Assembly: GCA_900129675.1 (NCBI GenBank) | Contig: FSRD01000002.1 | Coordinates: 1,116,001-1,180,000 of the forward strand | From: Bradyrhizobium erythrophlei | GTDB taxonomy: Bacteria; Pseudomonadota; Alphaproteobacteria; Rhizobiales; Xanthobacteraceae | DNA: 64,000 nt | Direction of reading: 5' to 3' | The notes under the pieces: model-generated | Told to the model about the DNA's origin: nothing | What the model saw: only the letters and a program-made list of their open reading frames with translations | Databases searched by the model: none | In this document: positions 16,434 through 25,103 of the stretch, piece by piece | How the letters are laid out: each line of letters starts with the position of its first letter | Numbering within the stretch: the stretch's first letter is position 1 | Translations under genes and position numbers: made by a program

Positions 16434-17513
16434 TCACGTTCTTGCGGGGAATGCGGCTGATGTCGGGACAGCGGCCGCCATTCCATCCGTGCGCGAACGA
16501 TTCGGAGTCATCTCGGCAATCTCGACGCGAAGCGACATCCTCACGACATCCTGCTTCAGCAGATAGACAGATACAGCGAGAAGGACCAAATCCTTCATAA
16601 GAAAGGGAACGTCGCCGGCCATCGCCGGAAACCCGGCAGACGGATCCCATCCGTTCGGCGTGAAAGGAATGATCGTGACGGTCGTGATGAACGTGACGCT
16701 GGATCCGATAGCTCCAAGAAGTCCCAATCGCTTATCCCAGAATCCTGCGTACAGGAGCGCGAAAATCGTCCATTCCGATGCACCCAGGAATCGGGCGCCT
16801 CCGCGGATGCCGAACGCAGGGTACAGCCAGGAAATGAGAGGGCTGTGGCTGATGAAGGGGATCATTGCCTGGGCCCCATATTGATGCCATTTGGTATACC
16901 CAAAGAACAGGAATATGAGCACCATTGACGCACGGAGTAAGTGATACTCAAGATCCCCTCTGAGAAGACCGAGTTTCACCAGCATCCAGACAAGATACCT
17001 GATCGGAAAGCTGATGGTTCCGCCGCGCTCCGCCGAACGCATCACCCTTACGACATCCTGCTTCAGCAAATAGACCGATGCTGCAAAGAGCACCACATCC
17101 TTCATGAGAAAAGGAATGTTGCCAGTCATTGCCGGGAATCCCCCGGCAACCTGATCCCAGCCGTTCGGTATGAATGGAATGATCGTCACGGTCGAAATGT
17201 ATGTAATACATGATCCGATCGCTCCGAGGATCCCCACTTGCCTGTTCCAGAATCCCCAGAACAGAAGCGAGCAGATCAGCCATTCCATCACCCCCAGAAA
17301 CCAGCTGGCTCTCCGAATGCCGAACGCAGGATACATCCATGAAATAAGCGGCCCATTGCTGATATAGGGAATCAGCACCTTGGCCTCGTACTCGAACCAT
17401 TTTTGGTATCCAAATAGCAGGAATACGATCACCATCGACGCGCGAATTAGCAGATAGTCGAGATCGTCCTTGAGAAGACCGGACCTGGACAGTGCGTTCA
17501 TCAGATAATTCAT
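16434..17513 (-). CDS. tandem-duplicated DUF417 (YkgB/RclC-like) membrane protein
   Basis: A 359-residue inner-membrane protein made of two copies of the DUF417 domain in one frame. Repeat 1 is about residues 12-157 and repeat 2 about 182-330. Matching segments are RASMVIVFLLFGYQKW / RASMVLIFLFFGYTKW, PLISWMYPAFGIR / PLISWLYPAFGIR, and VYLLKQDVVRV / VYLLKQDVVRM. Each copy has about four hydrophobic helices. E. coli YkgB (RclC, about 197 aa, one copy) belongs to the reactive-chlorine response; a similar role here is inference. The start MNYLMNAL at 17513 lies at the expected distance from repeat 1. Confidence 0.82.
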   Translation of the reverse strand: MNYLMNALSRSGLLKDDLDYLLIRASMVIVFLLFGYQKWFEYEAKVLIPYISNGPLISWMYPAFGIRRASWFLGVMEWLICSLLFWGFWNRQVGILGAIGSCITYISTVTIIPFIPNGWDQVAGGFPAMTGNIPFLMKDVVLFAASVYLLKQDVVRVMRSAERGGTISFPIRYLVWMLVKLGLLRGDLEYHLLRASMVLIFLFFGYTKWHQYGAQAMIPFISHSPLISWLYPAFGIRGGARFLGASEWTIFALLYAGFWDKRLGLLGAIGSSVTFITTVTIIPFTPNGWDPSAGFPAMAGDVPFLMKDLVLLAVSVYLLKQDVVRMSLRVEIAEMTPNRSRTDGMAAAVPTSAAFPART

Positions 17514-18850
17514 CGTTGATTGCCCTGCTGGTACGATGGGCCGCCCGGGAGCGAGCGGCCCAAGTCTTGAGAGGGAATAGCCCGGGGCCGGACATCTTCG
17601 TTCTAATCCCAATACGCAATGATCGCTTGTGCCGGATTGCTCGTGTCGTGCATTCTTGCGCGGAATCGTCGGGCTCCGATGTCGATCGTCGGAACGCTAT
17701 CTGTCGAACAGTCGTCCCATCAAAAAAATGATAGACTGGGGCGTGTACTCATAATTCGCCATGTCTACTATTCCGCCGCTAGCGGAAATCAGAAAACCAC
17801 CGCTCCGTGCGATAAGTGGACGCACACGGTCCACGCGTGGAGAAGCCGGAGCTCACTCTTGACTACGACCGGCAAGCATCCCTTCTCGCCTGCAATACCA
17901 AGGTGTTGGTGGCATCGCGCTCTCAATGACCAAGCAGATGCTGCGATCAAAAGTCAGCGTCATCCGAACAGGTATGCTGGCGCGTTGGCGAATGCTCGAG
18001 CGCCACCTCGACTACATCTTCTGACCCGGCAAGCTCACTGGCTCATGCTGCTGGGGGCAGTTCGCGTCTTGCGAGAGCTCAAAAAAAGCCCTCCGGGTTT
18101 CCTCGCAGGTCGATTTTAGCCGCGAGTCGCGCTTCACACTGCGACTGACGTTTACGTGCTGACCTCAATAAGCCGGCAGCAGCCTCGCTACTGATGCGCA
18201 AACGCATATCACGGGTTGATGCCGCAATAGGGTCTGTACCAGACGCAGTGGCCATACATTGGCGATAGATCGAGAACTGGCAGTTACCTGGATAGCCCCA
18301 CTCCGTTCCTTGCACGCAGGACTGATGCTCTGCGGCGGCTGACGAGCTTGGGGTGCGGTCGTTTGGGATAACGAGGTCCTACCACTCGCCAAAGGTCGTG
18401 GAAGGCCCTTGGCATGAACAGGACCGGCCGAAGCGGCGCCTTTAGGCTGTGTTTCCGCTAAGCTAAACGCGGCGAGCAAGGTGTTGACCTCGCGCTCCCT
18501 GCAAAGCCTTCCAGCACGGTTCCGCCGCCTTCCCGGATGAGCTCGAGCGGACGCGCTGCCCATGCCCCGCCTGGTTCGTTCCTCCACACCTCATGATTGT
18601 TCGAGCTAAGTGGCGAACCTTCCATACCAAGCGCAGGGAAAAACGTTTCCATAATACGCCTCCGCGAGCCGCCAGTCGCGACAATCGGTTCATGGGTTTT
18701 GGCGCCACGCCTTTTTGGCCGAAGCGGCGTTCCGACTTTTAAGGCTTGTGGGGACCAGACCTCGCTCTCCGCGCGAACTTAGTCCGTTCTCCTTCCAACC
18801 ACATGGCACGTGCCAGTATACCAATGCGGGCATTTAGGTCGGGTCGTTCG
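17514..18850. other. decayed intergenic DNA
   Basis: More than 1.3 kb without a recognisable intact gene. Open frames on both strands are short, overlap each other and have uneven composition. The only identifiable remnant is a DUF3551 fragment at 18188-18330. A 32-codon plus-strand ORF near 17925-18023 (MTKQMLRSKVSVIRTGMLAR) is too short to assign. The stretch looks like eroded island DNA. Confidence 0.5.
18188..18330 (-). pseudogene. DUF3551 protein remnant
   Basis: The minus strand reads CVQGTEWGYPGNCQFSIYRQ and CMATASGT, then in a shifted frame PYCGINP, a stop codon, and YAFAHQ before the natural end. This is the C-terminal pattern of the small secreted DUF3551 proteins common in Bradyrhizobium. 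There is one indel after ATASGT and one nonsense change (CGA to TGA) after CGINP. No signal peptide region or start can be found upstream, so the gene is dead. Confidence 0.7.
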
Positions 18851-18895
18851 TTCATTCCGGACGGGAATGAATGATATTGCCCCAAAGCGACTACC
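18851..18895 (+). promoter_or_regulatory. regulon site A: palindromic operator and promoter of the AhpD-like operon
   Basis: TTCATTCC-GGACG-GGAATGAA (18851-18871) is a perfect 8-bp inverted repeat with core ATTCC-N5-GGAAT (T-N11-A, as for LysR-type operators). Six bases after the core comes TATTGC (18875), a possible -10 element, and 16 nt from that T comes CTACC (18891-18895). The same layout recurs at 22765, 25448 (minus) and 26797. It ends 57 bp before the ATG of the AhpD-like gene. Confidence 0.75.
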
Positions 18896-18952
18896 CTGGC
18901 GCCGGTGGATACGCAAGTTTGTCGCCGCCACGGCGTTCGAAGGAGACGAGAG

Positions 18953-19528
18953 ATGATCAACGGTTTCACGCTTCACGACACGGCCAGCGCGCCGACGGCA
19001 TCGATCGGACTTCTGGACGGCGTTCAGAAATCCTGGGGGCTCGTTCCGAACCTGCACCGCGTGCTGGCCGAGAGCCCCGCCGCACTCGAGGCCTATGCCA
19101 CCCTGTGGGGCATCGCCGAGAAGACGGGGTTTACGCCGCAGGAACGCAACATCGTCTACATCGCGATCATCTACGAGAACGAGTGCACTTACTGCATGGC
19201 CGGCCACACGAACCTGTCGCGCGTGGCCAAGGTCGAGCCAGAAGCGATCTCCGCCGTCCGCGAAGGGCGTCCGATCGCCGATCCCAAGCTCGAAGCTTTA
19301 CGCCGGTTTGCAGCCAAGGTGACGCGCAATCGCGGTGTCGTCAGCGAGGCCGACGTATCCGCCTTCAAGGCGGCGGGCTACGATAATCGCGCCGTGCTCG
19401 ACGTGCTCGTCCTCGCCGCGACCAAGCTGATCTCGAACTACACCAACCACCTCGCGCAGACGCCCCTTGATCCGTTCATGAAGGGCGCCGAGTGGAACGC
19501 GCCCGGCAAACTGAAGCCCGCCGCCTGA
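18953..19528 (+). CDS. AhpD-like carboxymuconolactone decarboxylase-fold protein
   Basis: This 191-residue protein has the AhpD redox motif ECTYCMAGHTN at about residues 80-90: two Cys two residues apart, a downstream His, and an upstream Glu. Family members reduce peroxides or relay electrons to a peroxiredoxin. The start ATG at 18953 follows AAGGAGACGAGAG. It is the first gene of a plus-strand operon running through GST, cupin, hydrolase and dehydrogenase genes, driven by site A. A peroxiredoxin-like gene lies 7.4 kb downstream under a matching site, suggesting joint function. Confidence 0.85.
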   Translation: MINGFTLHDTASAPTASIGLLDGVQKSWGLVPNLHRVLAESPAALEAYATLWGIAEKTGFTPQERNIVYIAIIYENECTYCMAGHTNLSRVAKVEPEAISAVREGRPIADPKLEALRRFAAKVTRNRGVVSEADVSAFKAAGYDNRAVLDVLVLAATKLISNYTNHLAQTPLDPFMKGAEWNAPGKLKPAA

Positions 19529-19540
19529 CCGCGACCGAGG

Positions 19541-19566
19541 CCGCCCCTTGCCTCCGGCAGGGGCGG
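19541..19566 (+). other. intercistronic GC-rich hairpin
   Basis: CCGCCCCTTGCC-TCC-GGCAGGGGCGG can fold into an imperfect GC-rich stem between the AhpD-like and GST genes. No U-run follows, so it is more likely an mRNA processing or stability element than a terminator. Confidence 0.4.
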
Positions 19567-19609
19567 GGTCGGCGGCGTCGCACTTGGCGGACAAGCAGAG
19601 GAGACCGAA

Positions 19610-20314
19610 ATGATCGACTTCTACTACTGGCCTACGCCCAACGGCCACAAGATCACGATGTTCCTGGAGGAAGCCGGACTGGACTACACGATCCATCCGG
19701 TCGATATCAGCGCCGGCGATCAGTTCAAGCCCGACTTCCTCACCATCTCGCCGAACAACCGCATGCCGGCGATCATCGATACCGCGCCGGCCGACGGCGG
19801 CGAGCCGATCAGCGTATTCGAGTCCGGCGCCATCCTGTTGTACCTGGCCGAGAAGACCGGCCGCTTCCTGCCGAAGAACGTCCGCGGCCGCAAGACCGCG
19901 ACGGAGTGGCTGTTCTGGCAGGTGGGCGGGCTCGGACCGATGGCCGGACAGAACCACCATTTTGGCGTCTACGCGCCGAGCAAAATTCCTTATGCAATCG
20001 ACCGCTACGTCAAGGAGACGAACCGTCTCTACGGCGTGCTCGATCGTCATCTCGAAAACCGCATGTTCGTCGCCGGCGACGGCTACAGCATCGCCGACAT
20101 GGCTTCCTATCCGTGGATCGTTCCGTGGAAGCGCCAGCAGCAGAATCTGGACGACTTCCCGAACCTGCGGCGCTGGTTCGACACGGTGCGCGCGCGCCCC
20201 GGGACGCAGCGGGCCTACGCCAAAGGTGAGCCGTACTCGAGCCGCCCCACGGTCACCGAGGAAGGCAAGAAGATCCTGTTCGGTCAGACCGCCAGCATAG
20301 CGCCGGCAGCATGA
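19610..20314 (+). CDS. glutathione S-transferase, YghU/YfcG type
   Basis: A 234-residue GST with an N-terminal thioredoxin-fold domain (FYYWPTPNGHKITMFLEEAG; the TPNG turn is typical of the YfcG/YghU disulfide-reductase group), NNRMPAI with the cis-Pro that binds glutathione, and FESGAILLYLAEKTG. The helical C-terminal domain has YSIADMASYPWI. It would use glutathione to reduce disulfides or peroxides, or to conjugate an electrophile. GAGGAG precedes the ATG. It is the second gene of the site A operon. Confidence 0.9.
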   Translation: MIDFYYWPTPNGHKITMFLEEAGLDYTIHPVDISAGDQFKPDFLTISPNNRMPAIIDTAPADGGEPISVFESGAILLYLAEKTGRFLPKNVRGRKTATEWLFWQVGGLGPMAGQNHHFGVYAPSKIPYAIDRYVKETNRLYGVLDRHLENRMFVAGDGYSIADMASYPWIVPWKRQQQNLDDFPNLRRWFDTVRARPGTQRAYAKGEPYSSRPTVTEEGKKILFGQTASIAPAA

Positions 20315-20364
20315 CGGGAGAGGCGCGAAATATCCCGACGTCCCATGGCCTCGTGGAGGAGAAA

Positions 20365-20922
20365 ATGACGACATCGCAGCAACAGCAGGCGCCCGAGCCC
20401 CGTTCTATCGATCAGAGCAAGATCGCCTACCAGAAACCTCAGCCCGCAGGCATGGTGTCCGATGTATTCGTCGGCTCCGCGCTGGAGCTTGACGGCGACG
20501 AGCGCGAATGGGTCCCGCAATCGGACACGGTCGCGTTCAGGCCGCTCGTCCTGAACGTCAGCCAGGGCTACTACATCAACATCCTGCGGGTTCGGTCCTC
20601 TGGCGTGCTGTCACGCCACCGCCATTCCGGACCGGTGCATGCCCTCACGCTGCGCGGAAGATGGCGCTACCTCGAGCACGACTGGATTGCAACGCCTGGC
20701 GACTACGCATTCGAGCCGCCCGGCGAGACGCACACGCTGGTTGTTCCGGACGATGTCAAGGAAATGGCCACGCTGTTTCATGTGACCGGAGGGTATACCT
20801 ACGTCGATCCCTACGGCGAGGCGCTCGGATACGAAGACGTTTTCACCAAGCTGGAGCACGCGATCAGGCACTACGAAGCGATCGGGCTCGGCAAGGAACA
20901 TGTGAAGAGGATCGTCCGATGA
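20365..20922 (+). CDS. cupin protein, 2,4'-dihydroxyacetophenone dioxygenase-like
   Basis: A 185-residue single-domain cupin. Metal ligands are suggested by RHRHSGPVHALTLRGRW (HxH and a further His) and by the His in EPPGETHTL. The layout resembles 2,4'-dihydroxyacetophenone dioxygenases and ChrR-like cupins. A C-C-cleaving dioxygenase role is possible but not shown. GGAGGAG before the ATG at 20365 favours this start over an ATG at 20311 that overlaps the GST stop. The stop overlaps the next start by 4 bp. Confidence 0.75.
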   Translation: MTTSQQQQAPEPRSIDQSKIAYQKPQPAGMVSDVFVGSALELDGDEREWVPQSDTVAFRPLVLNVSQGYYINILRVRSSGVLSRHRHSGPVHALTLRGRWRYLEHDWIATPGDYAFEPPGETHTLVVPDDVKEMATLFHVTGGYTYVDPYGEALGYEDVFTKLEHAIRHYEAIGLGKEHVKRIVR

Positions 20923-21743
20923 CGCGGCGTGAGACCGTCGATGTAGGTGGCGTTCCGATCAGCTATCTGACCGCCGGCAAGGGGGGACCCTTGGTGCTGC
21001 TGCTGCATGGCACCTATTGGAGCCGGGTCTGGCAGCCCGTGCTCGACAGCATGGCCGCCGCGGGCCTTCGCCCGGTTGCGGTCGATTTCCCCGGCTTCGG
21101 TCGCTCCGGTGGTGAACTCACCATGAGCGAGGCTTCGGTCCCGCGTCTCTCTGCCTGGCTTGTGCGCTTCCTCGAGGCGCTCGGGCATAAGGGACCGGTC
21201 ATGGTCGCCGGTCACGACATCGGCGGAGGTGTGGCGCAGCACCTTATGCTCGCAGGAACAGTGCAGGTGCCGCGTGCGGCGGTAGTGAACGGCATCATGT
21301 ACGACTCATGGCCGGTGCCCGGCGTTGCTCGCTTCCGGGATCCGGCAGTGGCCGCGGCGACGACGCGGGACGACGTGCTCGCCGCGCGCCGCGTGTCCGT
21401 CGTGAAAGCGCTCGGCCGGCCGGCAAGCGAAGCCGAGATCACCGAATATCTGGAACCCTGGACAGACCCGAGGGTTGCCCGCTCATGGCTGGCGCTCGCG
21501 GGCGCCGCCGACCACCGCTACACGATGGAGATGCTGCCGGCGTTGCTCCAATCCAGGACCCCGAAGCTCCTGGTCTGGGGCGAGGACGACGAATTCCAGA
21601 CTATCGACTATGCCGAACGCTACGCACGCGAGATTCCGGAAACCAGGCTTGTGCGGATCAAGTCGGCCGGCCACATTCCGATGGAAAATGATCCCAAGGC
21701 GGTAGCGGGAGCTCTGGCCGGGTTCTTTGCCGCCGAACGCTGA
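20919..21743 (+). CDS. alpha/beta hydrolase with Asp nucleophile
   Basis: A 274-residue alpha/beta hydrolase: oxyanion-hole region LLLHGTYWSR, nucleophile elbow AGHDIGGGVAQH with Asp instead of Ser, acid in WGEDDEF and catalytic His in SAGHIPMEND. An Asp nucleophile is typical of epoxide hydrolases and haloacid/haloalkane dehalogenases. The start ATG overlaps the cupin stop by 4 bp. A longer frame reading back into the cupin gene is a shadow. Substrate unknown. Confidence 0.85.
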   Translation: MTRRETVDVGGVPISYLTAGKGGPLVLLLHGTYWSRVWQPVLDSMAAAGLRPVAVDFPGFGRSGGELTMSEASVPRLSAWLVRFLEALGHKGPVMVAGHDIGGGVAQHLMLAGTVQVPRAAVVNGIMYDSWPVPGVARFRDPAVAAATTRDDVLAARRVSVVKALGRPASEAEITEYLEPWTDPRVARSWLALAGAADHRYTMEMLPALLQSRTPKLLVWGEDDEFQTIDYAERYAREIPETRLVRIKSAGHIPMENDPKAVAGALAGFFAAER

Positions 21744-21755
21744 CGGAGTATCCCC

Positions 21756-22691
21756 ATGCGGGTTGCGGTCCTCGACGACTATCAGAACGTAGCGCTGCAA
21801 CTCGCCGACTGGTCCGCCGTGCGGCGGCACGCCGAGATCACCGTGTTCAACGACCACCTGGATGATCCCGGTGCGGTCGTAGACCGGCTGCGCCCGTTCG
21901 ATGCCGTCTGCGTGATGCGCGAGCGAACTCCGCTGACGAAGGAGATTCTCGAGCAGCTGCCGCGGCTGAAGCTGATCGCATCGACGGGCCCTCGCAACGC
22001 CTCGATCGACACGCAGGCCGCGGCAGGGCGCGGGATCCTGGTGACCCCGACCGGCTACGACTCCACTCCCACCATCGAGTTCGCCTGGTCGCTGATCCTG
22101 GCGAGCATGCGAGGCATCGACCGGGAGGCCGCCTCGCTGAGGGCCGGCGGATGGCAGACGGGCCTCGGCTCGAACCTGCGAGGCAAAAGCCTTGGGATCG
22201 TCGGGTTGGGCAATATCGGAAAAGAAGTTGCGCGCATCGGTCTTGCCTTCGGCATGAAGGTGATCGCCTGGAGCCAGAACCTGACCGAGGAGAAGGCCAG
22301 TGCCGCCGGCGCCACTCTCGTCGACAAGCAGACACTGTTCCGCGAGGCGGATGTCATCACGGTCCATCTCGTCCTGAGCGGCCGCACCAGAGGCGTGATC
22401 GGGGCGCCCGAGTTCGCCCTGATGAAGCCGACGGCGCGGCTGATCAATTCGTCGCGCGGTCCGATTGTCGATCAGGCGGCGTTGATCAAGGCGCTGCAGG
22501 CCCGCGCGATCGCGGGTGCGGCCGTCGACGTGTTCGATACGGAGCCCTTGCCCGCCGATCACCCGTTCCGAACGCTGGACAATCTGCTGGCGACGCCGCA
22601 CATCGGCTACGTGACGGAAGAGCTTTATCGCACCTTCTACGGCGACGCTGCCGCCAGCATCGCCGCGTGGCTCGAGGCCAACGCGGCGTGA
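21756..22691 (+). CDS. D-2-hydroxyacid dehydrogenase (NAD-dependent)
   Basis: A 311-residue member of the D-isomer-specific 2-hydroxyacid dehydrogenase family. The Rossmann motif GIVGLGNIGKEVARIG is at about residues 148-163. The catalytic Arg is in NSSRGPIVDQ, the Glu in the DTEPLPADHP region, and the His in TPHIGY. It resembles phosphoglycerate-dehydrogenase-like enzymes of broad specificity. It starts 12 bp after the hydrolase and closes the site A operon. In context it may reduce or oxidise a 2-keto or hydroxy acid released by the preceding enzymes. Confidence 0.88.
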   Translation: MRVAVLDDYQNVALQLADWSAVRRHAEITVFNDHLDDPGAVVDRLRPFDAVCVMRERTPLTKEILEQLPRLKLIASTGPRNASIDTQAAAGRGILVTPTGYDSTPTIEFAWSLILASMRGIDREAASLRAGGWQTGLGSNLRGKSLGIVGLGNIGKEVARIGLAFGMKVIAWSQNLTEEKASAAGATLVDKQTLFREADVITVHLVLSGRTRGVIGAPEFALMKPTARLINSSRGPIVDQAALIKALQARAIAGAAVDVFDTEPLPADHPFRTLDNLLATPHIGYVTEELYRTFYGDAAASIAAWLEANAA

Positions 22692-22764
22692 ACTGGCCGG
22701 CAATCTCTCGTGAATCTCGACCGCTGCCGTTGATGCGATCCAGAGCCGAGATAACAGCTTTTCC

Positions 22765-22806
22765 ATTCCGGCCTGGAATAGGTCTTATCCCGGCAAGAGA
22801 GCTACC
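22765..22806 (+). promoter_or_regulatory. regulon site B: operator/promoter of the beta-propeller operon
   Basis: ATTCC-GGCCT-GGAAT at 22765-22779, then six bases, TATCCC at 22786 and CTACC at 22802-22806. All spacings equal those of site A. It lies 76 bp before the ATG of the beta-propeller gene, within a 190-bp gap that separates two co-directional operons. Confidence 0.72.
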
Positions 22807-22881
22807 TCGATTGCAGGAACGAACGATGTTGCGAATGGATAATCGTTGGACAGCGCTGAAGCGCCGCGGTGGAGAAGGTCC

Positions 22882-23748
22882 ATGACGCTCCTCGTCACAA
22901 GTGCAACCGGCGCGAACGGCGCGGGTTACGGAAAAATTCTCGCCTTCGCCGATGACGGCAAGCCGATCGGCGTCTTCGGCGACGATCCGCGCATCGCCGA
23001 TCCTCGTGGGCTTGGGATCGAGCCCGTCGACAGGTTGCTGTTCGTCAACAGCGGCTCAAATCGGATTTTCGCGCTCGACCGCAACGGAGTGGTCGTACGC
23101 GCAAGCAGAGCCGTCGAGGGACTGAACCCGGGCGGCGGCAATTTTGGGCCGGACGGGCGCTATTACGTCGGCCTGCGCGGCGAGCGCACCATCATGGCGT
23201 TTGCACGCCAGCTCGACAGCGAAGGCGAATATGTCCTGCCGCCGCAGGTCGTGCCGTTTCCGCGCGGCTTCGCGTTCGCCCCCGATGGCACGCTCTTCCT
23301 TGCCTCCGGTGTCGGACCGGGCGGAGAAGGCGACAACACCATTCTGGCGTTCGATTCCGATCGCCGGATGCTGCCATCATGGAAGGTGAGAGACCCCGAG
23401 CTCAGCCCGCTTGATCTTACGATCGCGCCAAGCGGCAACATCGTCGTGAGCAGCGAGCATCCGTTCGGTGCCGCGGATGCGGTTGCGACCATTCGCGAAT
23501 ATGACCGTACTGACGGGCATCTCGTCCGCGTGCTCCTGCCACGCAATGACGTGGGATTCCAGAAACCACGGGGGCTGCGGTTTGGGCCTCAAGGCCGGCT
23601 CTACTGCGTGACCCAGGACGAAGTGGTAGCCTTCGATTTTGCGACCGGGAAGTGCCTGGGTGCCGTCGTCAAGCTACCCGGCCTCAACGGCCAAGCCGTG
23701 ATTTTCTTTCCACAAGGTGTGAATCGGCAGCAAGGAGAAACGCAGTGA
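22882..23748 (+). CDS. NHL/SMP-30-like beta-propeller protein
   Basis: A 288-residue protein built of repeated strands of the type DPRGLGIEPVDRLLFVNSGS, FGPDGRYYVGL and FAPDGTLFLASG, the pattern of six-bladed SMP-30/NHL/streptogramin-lyase propellers. No signal peptide is seen. Such proteins can be lactonases or scaffolds; no catalytic residues can be assigned with confidence. The ATG at 22882 follows GGAGAAGG. The stop overlaps the next gene's GTG start by 4 bp, making it the first gene of the site B operon. Confidence 0.75.
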   Translation: MTLLVTSATGANGAGYGKILAFADDGKPIGVFGDDPRIADPRGLGIEPVDRLLFVNSGSNRIFALDRNGVVVRASRAVEGLNPGGGNFGPDGRYYVGLRGERTIMAFARQLDSEGEYVLPPQVVPFPRGFAFAPDGTLFLASGVGPGGEGDNTILAFDSDRRMLPSWKVRDPELSPLDLTIAPSGNIVVSSEHPFGAADAVATIREYDRTDGHLVRVLLPRNDVGFQKPRGLRFGPQGRLYCVTQDEVVAFDFATGKCLGAVVKLPGLNGQAVIFFPQGVNRQQGETQ

Positions 23749-24683
23749 AGCCGGACCGAGCAGGGTCGCGCGTGCCGACCGGGTATTTCGTGCATAAGGA
23801 ATGGCCGTACGAACCGAGATTCAAGCGTGTCAACGGCTGGCGCATGCATTACATCGATGAGGGAGCCGGCGACCCCGTCGTTCTCCTGCACGGCAATCCC
23901 GCCTGGGGATTCCTGTACCGGAAATTCGTAGAGCCGCTGATGGCTGCAGGCCGGCGTGTGATCGTCCCTGACATGATCGGCTTTGGTCTGTCCGAGAAAC
24001 CCGTCCGCGAACAGGCGCACAGTCTCGACGGCCACATAGCAAATCTCACGAGCTTGCTGCGGCAGCTCGACGTTCGCAACGCAACCATGGTTTGTCACGA
24101 TTGGGGCGGCCCGACCGGTCTCGGTTTTGCGCTCTCCAATTCCGACCGCGTCCGCGCGCTCGTGATCATGAGTACCTGGGCCTGGCCGCTTCCTCCGGCC
24201 GAATTCCACAAACGGATATTTCCCTGGCGCATGATGCACGCGCCGCTTGTAGGCCCTTATCTTCTTGGCAAGCACAATGCGTTGGCCGGTCGCGGAATGT
24301 ACCTGTCGGTGGTCGACAGGAAGAAGTTTCAAGACGAGGCCCAGAGCGCCTATGAGAGCGTCCTGCCCGATCCGGGATCGCGCCTCCTCACCTGGACTTG
24401 GCCGCGCTGGATTCCGCTCGATGAGACCGCACGTGGTTTCAAACGTTTCGAATGGCTCGAGCGTGAGCTCAAAAGATCGAAATTTCCGACAATGCTGGTC
24501 TGGGGAAGGGAAGACGAAGTGTTTGATCACAAGACGTTCGCGACGCGCTTCAAGGAGCTGTTGCCGCACGCGGAGGGTCCCGAATTGGTCACCGGCCGGC
24601 ATTTCCTTCAGGAGGATTCGGGGGCTGAGATCGCAAAGAAGATCAACGACTTCCTCAACCGGATTCACGGGAGGCAGCCATGA
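23745..24683 (+). CDS. haloalkane dehalogenase-like alpha/beta hydrolase
   Basis: A 312-residue alpha/beta hydrolase starting with GTG at 23745 after AAGGAG. It has HGNPAWGFLYRKF, the nucleophile elbow CHDWGGPTG with Asp followed by Trp (the Trp is a halide ligand in haloalkane dehalogenases), acid in WGREDEVFD and His in GRHFLQED. The combination HGNPxW plus HDWGGP is characteristic of haloalkane dehalogenases and relatives. Dehalogenase activity is inferred, not shown. It overlaps the flanking genes by 4 bp on both sides. Confidence 0.8.
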   Translation: MKPDRAGSRVPTGYFVHKEWPYEPRFKRVNGWRMHYIDEGAGDPVVLLHGNPAWGFLYRKFVEPLMAAGRRVIVPDMIGFGLSEKPVREQAHSLDGHIANLTSLLRQLDVRNATMVCHDWGGPTGLGFALSNSDRVRALVIMSTWAWPLPPAEFHKRIFPWRMMHAPLVGPYLLGKHNALAGRGMYLSVVDRKKFQDEAQSAYESVLPDPGSRLLTWTWPRWIPLDETARGFKRFEWLERELKRSKFPTMLVWGREDEVFDHKTFATRFKELLPHAEGPELVTGRHFLQEDSGAEIAKKINDFLNRIHGRQP

Positions 24684-25084
24684 CAAACGTTGAAGTCATC
24701 GAACAGCCCAGCCTCGATGGAAAAAGAAGAGCGTTCGTGCTTGCGGAAGATCGTGTCGGCCACTACCCGGAGTTTCGGGAATTCTTCGTTCGGCGCTTCT
24801 CGCTCGATACCGACGGCCTGTCGAAGCCCGGCTATGTCCGTGCGCCCTCGGGAATGATCTATTCGCTCGTGTTCGTTGGTCGGAGCGGAGAGCCCTTTCC
24901 CGACGGAATCGAGGTCTATGCGCTCATTGATGCGCTGGAGCCCTTGGCCGAGGAAGACGTCGACACCGATCTCTGGGCGGTCCTGAGGTGGATGATCCAG
25001 GGCATCGGCGGCGAATGGGAGGTCGAGGACCTCGACACGACCGGCCGCTTGTATCAGCTCCCGTTTCTGTCCCGACACGGCTGA
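24680..25084 (+). CDS. uncharacterised 134-aa protein
   Basis: A soluble acidic protein beginning MTNVEVIEQPSLDGKRRAFV, translationally coupled (4-bp overlap) to the dehalogenase-like gene. It has an alternating strand/helix layout with YVRAPSGMIYSLVFVGRSGE in the middle and a Trp-rich C-terminal part (DTDLWAVLRWMIQGIGGEWE). No known motif is recognised. Its fixed place as last gene of the site B operon suggests an accessory role for the hydrolase. Confidence 0.7.
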   Translation: MTNVEVIEQPSLDGKRRAFVLAEDRVGHYPEFREFFVRRFSLDTDGLSKPGYVRAPSGMIYSLVFVGRSGEPFPDGIEVYALIDALEPLAEEDVDTDLWAVLRWMIQGIGGEWEVEDLDTTGRLYQLPFLSRHG

Positions 25085-25103
25085 GTGATCGGAGGCTGGG
25101 CGC

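Noticed and set aside
17540..17620. Fifth copy of the ATTCC-N5-GGAAT operator upstream of the DUF417 gene
   Set aside because: A single GGGAATAG half-site is present near 17572, but the partner arm and the TA and CTACC boxes at the fixed distances are missing.
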